A stretch of 64,000 bases of DNA, from the NCBI RefSeq assembly GCF_002575655.3, contig NC_053035.3, forward strand, positions 377,495,792 through 377,559,791, written 5' to 3'. Source of the DNA: Aegilops tauschii subsp. strangulata (taxonomy: Eukaryota > Streptophyta > Magnoliopsida > Poales > Poaceae). Below the pieces are notes generated by a model. That model ran no database searches, was not told the origin of the DNA, and saw only the letters and a program-made list of their open reading frames with translations. A program made the translations under genes and the position numbers. Of the stretch, positions 34,220 to 43,568 are shown piece by piece (the stretch's first letter is position 1; the number at the start of each line of letters is the position of its first letter).

Positions 34220-34554
34220 TATATATGGACGCCGGGGCCTGAGCTCTCTTCATTCTCTCATCCTCTCCAGATATAAACAAGGCAGCGGTAGCGACATTTT
34301 CTCTCTGCTCACCGCTGGTCACAGATCCGGCCGGATCCCTTCGGCAGGTGTGTGTAGAGGACTAAAAGGTGCATCGTTCACGCGGTCATCGCCGCCGAGG
34401 GAGGAAACCCACAGCTGCCGGAGGGGCCCGATCCTCTGCCCGTGTCGTTCTCTCCGACACAGCGTCGGCGCGGGAGGTCCTCCGACCCTTCTTCCTCCCT
34501 GCCGTATTGTCCGCAGATCCGACCTGCCGCCGCCGACATCCCGGCGACCCTCAG
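34220..34554 (+). promoter_or_regulatory. Promoter-like block with a leader exon (no ORF assigned)
   Basis: TATATA at about 34220-34226 is followed by a CT-rich leader ('gagctctcttcattctctc') and a GC-rich stretch to 34554. There 'ctcag|gtataag' offers a 5' splice site. This is the architecture of a plant promoter and first exon. No downstream exon chain could be confirmed, although a small ORF at 36257 and the exonuclease relic at 37189 lie downstream on the same strand. Confidence 0.35.
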
Positions 34555-34935
34555 GTATAAGTTCTTCGAAAGCGGCCTTGCTCTACTGCCCCAGCTCCCC
34601 ACGTGTCTGCATGTGCATCTTTTTCTACTCCCATCAGCTCTTCCAAAGCCACCTAAATTTTTAGTATTATTAGAGGTAAAGCTACTTCATGCATTAGAAT
34701 CTAGGGCTTTGTTCAAACAACGAAGAAAGGGGGGAAAGTTGTAGCATGAATCTAGGACTTGATTCAAAGAGGAAATAATATGGTGAAAGTAGTAGAGACC
34801 GGATACCCAACCGCTCTCTTGGTTGAAAAGGGAAATAATGGGAAAACGCAGTACAAACTGGATAAGGAACATGTCTATTATTGGTTGAAAAAAGGATAGA
34901 AAGTGGCGGCTGGTGGACAAGTCAACAGAGTATGT

Positions 34936-35236
34936 CCAGGATTAGATTTGCTTCCATCACATAGAAAAAGGTCTCCAGGATTAGATTTGCTGCCCTCACA
35001 TAGTAAAAGGTCTCAGGATTAGATTTGCTGCCCTCACATAGTAAAAGGTCTCAGGATTAGATTTGCTGCCCTCACATAGTAAAAGGTCTCCAGGATTAGA
35101 TTTGCTGCCCTCACATAGTAAAAGGTCTCCAGGATTAGATTTGCTGCCCTCACATAGTAAAAGGTCTCCAGGATTAGATTTGCTGTCCTCACATAGTACA
35201 GGGTCTCAAGGATTAGGTTTGTTGCCCTCACATAGC
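34936..35236. repeat. 37-39 bp minisatellite, about eight copies
   Basis: The unit pattern is 'ccaggattagatttgctgcc' followed by 'ctcacatagtaaaaggtct'. The first and last copies are the most diverged; the middle copies are nearly identical. Confidence 0.95.
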
Positions 35237-35829
35237 ATGAACAAACTCGGCATCACCACTTTATGCCTCCTTGTAGGTACATATTGCTGATGCGTCCACT
35301 GTCGCATGTCCTTATACCAACCTTTTGCTGTTGTTAATGTAAGGGCGCATGTAAAATGAAGCGATCACACTGTTACCTTAGGGACATGTCTAACCAGTGT
35401 TATTGTTAATCTAATGCCTCCAGTGATAAGATGCAATTAAACTGTGTTACAAATGACACTCCTGCTGTTTTCCGTAGTATGATAAGTAAGTTGCTCCTTT
35501 ACGCTGCTGAGTGTCCTGGTGTCCCCACGGTCCCATGCCCTTAAACGAACTCTTTAGCTGCTGTTGATTTACTGTGTCTGGTAAACAAGCAATGCCACCA
35601 TTAAAGTAATCCCATATTTGAGGAATCTCATTGTTGATCGTAATGCTTCTGGTAACATGAAGCATTGCTGATGTTTTAAAATTTCTACTGTCCTTGCGTC
35701 ATTGCCATGAACATAATTAAGATGCTTCTTTTCATTTTGTATATGTTTCGTATAGTCTTATTGACCAGCAACTGTTTACTTTCTATCTTTTTGTGCAGAT
35801 AGGGATATCCATTTCACCTTGTTGCTATT

Positions 35830-36240
35830 GTGACCTTTTGGTGAACTGCACAAAACACTTTTTTTTGGAATGAGTGTCTTGTGCAGTTCAACTAAAATGT
35901 CACGTGGGCAACATCTCTCAATTTTGGTGGAACTGCACAAAATGGTGATTGGAGTTTCCAAAATCTCCGTCAAGTTCTGCTGGTAATCTCGTGCTACATT
36001 TTATTAGCCTTTGCAAGATGGAGCCGTCACTGTCACCACAATGGCACTTTATTTTAGTGGAACTGCACAAAAGGATAAGAAAATTATAGTTGCACCTTAC
36101 ATGAGCCGGACAGCCAACCTTAATGTTCCTCAATTTTAGTGCAACTACTAAAGAAGAACCTGCCAGCTCACAAGAGCAAGTACTTCTTGCTAGCTGAATG
36201 ATGCAATCTTTGCTTCATTTCAGGTGAACTGTAGAAAAAG
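35830..36240. repeat. Dispersed 'gtggaactgcacaaaa' motif cluster
   Basis: 'gtgaactgcacaaaa' (about 35840), its complement 'tgtgcagttcaac' (about 35880), 'gtggaactgcacaaaa' (about 35927 and 36058), 'gtgcaactact' (about 36140) and 'gtgaactgtagaaaa' (about 36223) recur at roughly 50-130 base spacing in otherwise unique sequence. Confidence 0.6.
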
Positions 36241-36256
36241 GCGCATGAATTGAATC

Positions 36257-36421
36257 ATGGAACTCCAGGCAGACCTCATCCAAGTCGAGCTGGAGGTTGA
36301 GTTCAAGGAGGCCACTATTAAAGCGAAATCATGCTCTCCTGTCTCCTTGTTTGTGCTGTGCAAACAGGAATACTCAACTATAGATGTTGTGACGGTCAAG
36401 AGCATTCGCCAAGTTCTTTGA
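36257..36421 (+). CDS. Small ORF, 54 residues, unknown
   Basis: It opens at an ATG after 'ttgaatc' and runs to TGA. It begins 'MELQADLIQVELEVEFKEA' and is acidic at the N-terminus. A splice-acceptor-like 'tttcag' lies about 35 bases upstream. No family was recognised. It may be an exon of a captured gene or a chance frame. Confidence 0.25.
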   Translation: MELQADLIQVELEVEFKEATIKAKSCSPVSLFVLCKQEYSTIDVVTVKSIRQVL

Positions 36422-36490
36422 TTGTATGACATGGCTGGCCAAGATGGATTTAATCCCGATATTCACTTTATCAAAAGGCTCTAATGGGTT

Positions 36491-36759
36491 GGTTCTGAAT
36501 CTTGCAAGCTGGGAATCAATGAGATGTGTAGGCATCTTTGTTGTACTTATTATTTGAATCTTATTTGTTGGTTCTGAATCTTGCAAGCTGGGAATCAATG
36601 AGATGTGTAGGCATCTTTGTTGTACTTATTATTTGGATCTTATTTGTTGGTTCTGAATCTTGCAAGCTGGGAATCAATGAGATGTGTAGGCATCTTTGTT
36701 GTACTTATTATTTGGATCTTATTTGTTGGTTCTGAATCTTGCAAGCTGGGAAACACGGC
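36491..36759. repeat. 79-bp tandem repeat, three copies plus a partial one
   Basis: Copies begin with 'ggttctgaatcttgcaagct' at 36491, 36570, 36649 and 36728 (truncated). They are nearly identical, pointing to recent expansion. Confidence 0.95.
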
Positions 36760-37188
36760 ATGATGATGCAGAGGACAACAACCATAATAAACAGTTCAAA
36801 CTTGGTAGTATTATCTTTGTGAAAGTGCGACAAATGTGCTGATCGTGTGCGTCCTGAGAATAATAATTCTAATTGTTGTGCATGTTGATCATGTGGCACT
36901 GATAGAACGAGTGAATGCATTGCTTGTTTTAAGTATAAATTTCTATTAAAGCTAATTAAATTTAAGTAAAGTGACCACTAACTCCTGTTATTACAGTACC
37001 AATACAGACCCGCTCGTGAACCGACGTGTGGCCGAGGGTGCATCTTCTGCCGGGCGTGCAGCGGACGAGGGAGGGTAGTAACTGTTGTCGCCTGTACACA
37101 CTCAGCTTACTATTGAATCTAGTTCCCCAAGAGCTGAAAAACGAACTGCTGCCGCCGCCTACACACTCGTTCAGTCGAAGAGACTCCA

Positions 37189-37744
37189 ATGGCGATCCGA
37201 GGGGTGAGCCTGCTGGATATGGACTTCAGCAAGGAGTTCCCCTTTGAGTTCGCCGTTCAGTCCTATGGCTGCACCAAGTTGAATGTGATGTACACCAACG
37301 ATACAGACTCGGTGAAGCTCTGCCTCGCCTCAGTCCTATGGCTGCACCAGGTTCTGGAGCATTCGTCCGTTTCATCGGCAGCGCTGACTGCACCTTCGCT
37401 ACGGTGGAGAGAAGGAAGAACGCGACGATTCGGCCATCTGGTGCAACAAGCTTGTCGGCATCCAGAAGCAATACAAGATCATCAACAACGGGCAGGAGAA
37501 GGACTCCGTGGTTGACCTCGCTGAGACCATCATCGACCCCTGATACGCCAACATGAAAGAAGACGACCTGAACACGTGGGAGGTACCTCTGAATCTAGCC
37601 TACATAACCTACGTGGCCAAGGACGCATACACATGCTACGACATGTACAGGCAGATCTTGAACATGAGGGCGTGTCTGCTTCCCGTAACCGACGAGTACA
37701 CGGACAGCCGCAGCGTCATGATCAAGCATGCCAGGAAGGTCTAG
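37189..37744 (+). pseudogene. 3'-5' exonuclease-like (RNase D/Werner-type fold) gene relic
   Basis: The frame from 37189 starts 'MAIRGVSLLDMDFSKEF'. It then needs two frame changes (about 37330-37440), continues with 'WCNKLVGIQKQY' and 'KDSVVDLAETIIDP', meets an in-frame TGA near 37542, and resumes 'YANMKEDDLNTWEV' to a TAG at 37742. The segment 'ITYVAKDAYTCYDMY' has the Y-x3-D pattern of exonuclease motif III. Motif I and II regions are not recoverable, apparently lost in an internal deletion. The members I have in mind are grass Werner-like exonuclease domain proteins, which trim 3' ends of nucleic acids; this copy cannot work. It is inside the CACTA element, so it is probably a captured copy. 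The family assignment rests mainly on motif III. Confidence 0.5.
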
Positions 37745-37759
37745 ATGTTGTACTTTATC

Positions 37760-38470
37760 TGTTTATAAGCACCTTTATCATCTGAGTGTTTCATGCATTA
37801 GCCTATGTGTCGTAATTATCTGTTTTGTCCGAAATATTTCTTTTAAGAACCCATTAACCTGATTGCTTTTTTAGTGGCTATTTGCTTATGTATGTAAACT
37901 AGTTCACTTGTCCGTAAAAAAAAATAGTTCACTCGGCTGCCGTGCTTTGAATCTCCTTCCTCCCAACATATTCCCCTCCTCAGGTGGACCCAGCAGGTCT
38001 CTGAATTTTCTCCCACTTTCTTTTTCGATGTAAACTAAGTTTTCTCCAGTACTTTCCCCTAGAACCAACTCAACTGTCCCACGTCTAGCCTAAAAATTAA
38101 TAATACCCACGTACTATTAACTCATCAAATTAAAATGATATTTTATTTCGTAAGTTGAAAGTTCTTACAAAATAATAATAATAATTGTTTATATATAACT
38201 TGGCAAGTTAACTCCTAGTGATTGTGTACATAAGCTTGCAAAGATTTTACTGACGTGCAATCATGTGCTTATGTTTTTATAACATTTCTCCGTCTAGCCC
38301 AACATGATATTTTCACCCAGCCCAGCAAGTCCGCGGATTTCGAGAAAAATGCAAATGGGATTTAAACGGGCTGCATAGATGCTACATAATTGTTTCACCC
38401 AGCCCACCAAATGGACTAAAGAAACAAATGGACTGGCTGACATGTGGGCCAGTAGGTCGAAGCCTAAGAA
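37760..38470. other. AT-rich gene-free stretch
   Basis: No supported ORF. 'cacccagccca' motifs around 38320 and 38395 and 'gggctg' words announce the repeat field that follows. Confidence 0.4.
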
Positions 38471-38476
38471 GGCGTT

Positions 38477-41400
38477 GGATTTACATCCAACGGCCGACAT
38501 TCTTCTTCAATCTCTCGTCTTCTTCCCCCAGCGCTACCGGAACCGCCTGCTCCAGCCTTCGGCGTCCAGCGGCGTTGTTTTGCGCTCCTCAGCGAAACGC
38601 TACCCCGCCGACGGCCAGGCCATCCCTCCACTCCGCACCTCCTGTTATTCTTTGCCGAGTGTAGGCCCACCCCGCACCCGAACCAGTCAAGTTTCCCACT
38701 CCTCTCCGTCTGCGACTCCACTGCCGCGTCTTCCCCATCTCCGGGTCGTTCCAGTCTGGGGCCTCGCCGGCGTCCACCGCCTCGGTGCGCTCGGCGCGGC
38801 GTTGTCAACATACGAGAGTCATCGGAAGAGGACTGTACATGGAGAGCCTGACGGCTGGGACCCACGAGGTCCATGGTCGCACGCAAGGAAAGTTCCTCCT
38901 TATTACGCACTGTACGTGGGAAGGGCTTTTGTATTTCGCGAAAAAAAAACGTTCCCCCCGCTGACAGGTCGGACCCACCAGCTATATCTTCGCACGCAAG
39001 GAAGTGCCTCCTTATTACGCACCAAAAAATGAATACCCCCTGCTAGCTGGGACCCACCATAGTGGGTGGCTGACTTGTGGGCCTACTAAGTTGACGAGGA
39101 CGGAGGGCTTTGTCAACTTAGTCAATATGAACGATTCTAGCTCCAGTGACCGTACGATGTCCATCCAACGGCCATAGTGCTTCTTCAACCTCTGGTCTTC
39201 TTGCTCCAGCCGCCCAAAGCAGCGCCGGTCGTGCCGCGTGCTTCTGCCTCTCGTGGCCGGCTGTGATGCCGCGGAGGCCTCTTCGCCCCCTACTACTCCC
39301 ACCGCTGGCCCAGGGTATCCCTCTACTCACCCACACCCCCTGTTATTCTGCGCCGACGGCAGCCTCACGCCGCAGCCGAACCAGTGAACCCTCGTACTCC
39401 TCTCCGCGTGGGCATCCACTGCCGCGTCTTCCCCGGCTCCGCGTCGTCCCCTTCCTAGGCCTCGCCGTCGTCCACCGCCTTGGTGCTCTCGGCGCGGCGT
39501 GGTCAATGTGGTCAACGACTGACTTCCATCGGAAGAGTACTGTACGTGGAGAGGCTGACAGCTGGGTCCACGGCCACAGCCCAGTTTTTTGTGATTTGCC
39601 AAGTAAGTCGCTTTGTCAGGCATGTTGGGCTACAAATCTTTCAAGACGAGGAGAGCTTCATTCGGCTGGCCAAGAAAATGGCCTATCAGTAATGAGAAAT
39701 GGGCTGTACATTTTTAAAACACATCAAACCGGCAATTAGTTTCAAATATCTTTTTTTCATTTCGAGATTTTAAATTACATTAATTTTTATGCGTGGAGAA
39801 TTTGTTGGATTTTATATTGATATACATTTATTTTTAAAATCAGTTTGAATGTGAGTCGAAATTTCGGGATTAAAAACAGTTCGGACCGCACCGAAATATG
39901 CAAAATTTCGTATAATTTTTTAACCGTGGCCACAATATGGGCTGTAATGCTAACAAAAAGAATATGGGCTCCAAAAATAACCTTAAGAATTAGCAAATGG
40001 GCTGTAAATTATTAGAAATAATGGCAGATGGGCTGTATGCTGTTTTCCACAGATTTGAGGCTTTCCTAAAAAAAAAGGTTGATGCACAAGCAGTGACTGT
40101 TGGATGTCCATCGAACGGCCGTCGTGCTTCTTCAATCTCTGCTCTTCCTGCTCCAGCCGCTCAAACAAGCGCCGGCGGGGCTGCCTGCTCCCTCCTCCCC
40201 GCGGCCGGTTGTGCTGCCGCGCAGGCCTCACCGCCCCATCGTACTCCCATCGCTGGCCTAGCCATCCCTCTACTCACCCACACCTGCTGTTATTCTCCGG
40301 CGACGGCAGGCGAACCAGTAAACCCTCGTACAGTCGTACTCCCCTCCACGTGGGAAACAACTGTCGAGTCTTCCCTGCCTCTGTGTCGTTCCCTTCCTAG
40401 GCCTCGCCGTCGTCCACCGCCCTGGTGCTCTCGGCGCGGCCTGGTCAACGTGGTCAACGACCGACATGCATCTGAAGTGGACTGTACGTGGAGAGGCCGA
40501 CAGCTGGGTCCACGGCCGCATGCAAGGAAATGCCTCCTTATTACGTGCAAAATAATGATTCCTCCACCTGACATTAGGGACCACCGAAAGGGCCTCTGTA
40601 TTTCGCGGAAAAAATGTTACCGCCGCTGACAGCTCAGACCCACCAGCTATATCTTCGCACGCAAGGAAATGCCTCCTTATTACGCATAAAAAAGAATACT
40701 CCCCTTGTTAGCTGGGACCCAGTATAGTGGCAGGCTGACTTGTGGGCCTACTAAGTTGACGGGGACGGAGGGTTTTGTCAACTTAGTCAATATGCACGAT
40801 TCTAGCTCCAGTGACCGTACGATGTCCATCCAACAGCCGTAGTGCTTCTTCAACCTCTGGTCTTCTTGCTCCAGCCACCCAAATCAGCACCGGTCGTGCC
40901 TCGTGCTCCTGCCTCCCGTGGCCGGCTGCGATGCGGCGGAGGCCTCACCGCCCCCTACTACTCCCACCGCTGGCCAGGCCATCCCTCTACTCACCCACAC
41001 CCCCTGTTATTCTGCGGCGATGGCAGCCTCACACCGCAGCGAACCAGTGAACCCTCGTACTCCTCTACGCGTGGGCATCCACTGCCGTGTCTTCCCCGGC
41101 TCCGCATCGTCCCCTTCCTAGGCCTCACCGTCGTCCACCGCCCTAGTGCTCTCGGCGCGGCGTGGTCAACGTGGTCAAGGAACGACTTCCATCGGACGTG
41201 GACTGTACATGGAGAGGCTGACAGCTGGGTCCACGGCCGCAGCAAGGAAGTGCCTCCTTATTACGTGCAAAATAATTATTCCTCCACCTTACAGCGAGGA
41301 CCCATCGGACGGGCCACCGTATTTCGCGAAAAAACGTTTGCCCCTGACTGCTGGGACCCACCAGCTACATCTTCGCACGCAAGGAAGTGCGTCCGGGCAA

Positions 41401-41480
41401 AAAAACGATTCGCCCCCCTGACTGCTGGGACCCACCAGCTACATCTTCGCAGGCAAGGAAGTGCCTGACAGTCGGGACCC
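38477..41480. repeat. Higher-order array: four diverged units arranged as two dimers
   Basis: The landmark 'tgtccatccaacggcc' (or a close variant) occurs near 38477, 39154, 40100 and 40817. Each is followed by 'cttcttcaa(c/t)ctct' and a pyrimidine-rich stretch, then 'gctgacagctgg(g/t)(a/t)cc' and 'cgcacgcaaggaa(g/a)tgcctcc'. Units 1 and 3 share 'gtatttcgcg' and 'ccaccagctatatcttcgc'. Units 2 and 4 share 'gcctactaagttgacg' and 'tagctccagtgaccgtacg'. So a dimer of about 1.6-1.7 kb was duplicated. Open frames here are by-products. Confidence 0.8.
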
Positions 41481-41499
41481 ACCTGGTTGAAGCGTACGT

Positions 41500-41640
41500 A
41501 GCGTTGTCATTCTGGTCGCGAACGTGTACGTACATATATACTGGTGGATGTAGAGGCGCGCACGTGTCGTAGTAGAGGCGCGTACGTGTCGTAGTAGAGG
41601 CGCGCACGTAGCATGTACACGTACGTACATCGGCCAGGGT
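41500..41640. repeat. Short 'gtgtcgtagtagaggcgcg' repeats
   Basis: Three consecutive copies of about 26 bases with 'gtagaggcgcgcacgt' cores, followed by 'acgtacgtac'-type alternating sequence. Confidence 0.75.
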
Positions 41641-41754
41641 GCAAGAAAGAAAATACAGCCACGTATGTGTACATACGGGCGGGGTCTCGAATGCCTACTC
41701 GCGCATACGTACGGCCAGGGCTCGTGTACATGGCTGGGTCGGAACGGAGAAACA

Positions 41755-41870
41755 TCGTCGTCGTCGTGTTCATGGGGAGGCAACGGAATGCGTCGTGTTC
41801 ATGGGGAGGCAACTGAATGCGTCGTGTTCATCGGGAGGCAACGGAACGCGTGGGAGCCAATCAGCTGAGT
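41755..41870. repeat. ~29-bp tandem repeat 'gtcgtgttcatggggaggca'
   Basis: Three to four consecutive copies, the last with 'catcggg' in place of 'catgggg'. Confidence 0.85.
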
Positions 41871-41934
41871 CGGAACGGAATGCGTGGTCGTGTTCATCGG
41901 GAGGGCTTGGACGGAACAGGCGATGGAAACGAGG

Positions 41935-42240
41935 CATGGCGTACCGCACAACGGAGGAAATGGACCTCCTACGTTCGGAACGGGGTCCTGTTGATCGGGA
42001 GGGGTGTGGCGTACCGCAAAACCAAGGAAACGGACCTCCTACGGTCGAAACGGGGGTCTTGTTGATCGGGAGGGGTGTGGCGTACCGCAAAACAGACGAA
42101 ACGGACCTCCTACGGTAGAAATGGGGGTCATGTTGATCAGGAGGGGTGTGGCGTACCGCAAAACGGACGAAACGGACCTCCTACGGTCGAAACGGGGGTC
42201 CTGTTCATCGGGAGGGGTGTGGCGTACCGCAAAACGGGAC
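41935..42240. repeat. 71-bp tandem repeat, four copies plus a partial one
   Basis: Copies begin 'tggcgtaccgcaaaac' at about 41935, 42005, 42076, 42147 and 42218. They include 'ggacctcctacggtcgaaac' and end 'gatcgggaggggtg'. Confidence 0.9.
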
Positions 42241-42249
42241 TCCACGGGA

Positions 42250-42720
42250 TACTGTTCATCTCCACCGTCGACCTCCTCCAGCCTTCACGGGCTACCGTCG
42301 ACCTCCTCCAGCCTCCACGGGCTCCTGTTCATCCAGCCTCCACCGCGCGCTACTCCACCGGCTACTGTTCAACCACCCCTCCACGGGCACCCCTCCACCG
42401 TCTACTGTTCATCCAGCCCTCCACACCACGGGGTCCTGTTCAACCACCCCTCCACGGGCACCCCTCCACCGTCTACTGTTCATCCAGCCCTCCACCACAC
42501 CACGGGGTCCTGTTCATCCAGAGGCAACGCCAGCGCTCACTGTTCATCCAACCCCCCTCCCCCGCAACGCTCACTGTTCATTCTAGAGGCAGCATCGATC
42601 GGCTTCAGTTAGCAGCAGTAGCGAAGGTATCGCTCGATCGGGTTCAGTTAACAGCCATCGATCGATCGCTCGGGTTCAGTAATGCGTAGCCTGCAGTGCA
42701 ATCGCTGGGGTTCAGTTAGA
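42250..42720. repeat. Degenerate 'ctgttcatccagcc' repeat field
   Basis: 'actgttcatccagccctcca', 'cacccctccaccgtctactg' and 'ggttcagtta' motifs recur, some as near-perfect 60-70 base duplications (42360-42500). This is right subterminal material of the CACTA element; no gene. Confidence 0.75.
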
Positions 42721-42949
42721 GCCCAACGCCTCGCTCGGGTTCAGTTTGAGCCAACGCCTCGCACACACGCACGTACGTGTACGAGAGAAACGCGCATCGC
42801 TCGGCCCCCGACCTCCCACCGTAATCGGGAACTCGCCGAAATTTTCCTCGCCCTCGCTTCTACCATGGTTTTTTCCATCATGGACGGCCCAAAAAATGTC
42901 ATGCAGCTGCGTCTCCGGCCCGCCCAGGACGAAAAGCCCATTTTCTGTC

Positions 42950-43094
42950 ATGATTTTTTGTCATAGAAGTAGGAGCCGACCACATCTATGATGATACCGG
43001 GTTTTGTCACAATTATCGTCATAGAAGTGTCATATGTATGACAAAAAAAATTCGTTCGGCCCAAAATGTCACAGATGTGTCTTTTTTTGTAGTG
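42950..43094. repeat. Right terminal and subterminal region of the CACTA element
   Basis: 'gtcatagaagtag', 'cgtcatagaagtgtcat' and 'gtcacagatgtg' precede the terminal GTAGTG. They mirror the words at the left end. Confidence 0.65.
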
Positions 43095-43097
43095 TAA
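43095..43097. repeat. Right target-site duplication TAA of the CACTA element
   Basis: TAA directly follows the terminal GTAGTG and matches 3082-3084. Confidence 0.7.
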
Positions 43098-43568
43098 TAA
43101 ATACAAAGGCACGGAAAAAAACAAGTAATAAGCTAATGCTGCCAAATTTTTTCCATTGTAATTTAATTAATACGTCGAGGCGTACTTGTGCAAGTAATGC
43201 GATAAGCAAGTAAGGCTATTTAACATGCCATGACCAAGAGCGAGCTGCGTGCGAGTATGTAAAACAGGTATAGCAATCGTTAGTAGAGACCACCTGGAGA
43301 TTCCTTTGTACGTCAAAGCTCCTTGCCTCTTTGGTGTATCCGTCCCGTGACCGGTCCGATGATCAGGTTACCAGAAAATGCCTCGAGAAGAGAAAAACCC
43401 GAAATGAAAAAGAAAGTGAAAGTGTGCGGATCCAGGGTCGGTTGAGCCGCATTGTGGATCGCAATCTAGCTATGCCTCCATCAGTGCCCATGGGATTTTG
43501 AGTGCGTAGTTATATATGCGCGGTACAAATGCCGCCATTTGATCGGGACTGGGACGTAGGCTAAATTG
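43098..43568. mobile_element. Gypsy internal spacer right of the CACTA insertion
   Basis: No ORF. It connects the CACTA right end to the stop codon of the gag-protease ORF and is assigned to the gypsy element by position. Confidence 0.45.

Larger units (their letters stand above)
3085..43094. mobile_element. Candidate giant non-autonomous CACTA transposon (about 40 kb)
   Basis: The left end reads CACTACAAAAAAATACACTT. The right end is its inverted counterpart, CACTACAAAAAAAGACACAT on the minus strand. A further TGTGA/CGTGA follows on both sides, giving a terminal inverted repeat of about 26 bases with about four mismatches. The element is bounded by a 3-bp direct repeat TAA (3082-3084 and 43095-43097), the size expected for CACTA insertion. 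Both ends carry the same subterminal motif, a GTCATAGAAGTG-like word in either orientation. Both flanks look like halves of one gypsy element. No TNPD-type transposase was recognised inside, so mobility would need help from elsewhere. Removing the nested Angela composite (about 11.6 kb) leaves about 28 kb. The alternative is that the two ends belong to separate elements; the matching TSD and subterminal words argue against that but do not exclude it. Confidence 0.7.

Noticed and set aside
38379..42612. Many 100-200 residue frames on both strands
   Set aside because: They follow the higher-order and 71-bp repeats and encode low-complexity Arg/Ser/Pro/Leu-rich sequence; by-products of repeats.
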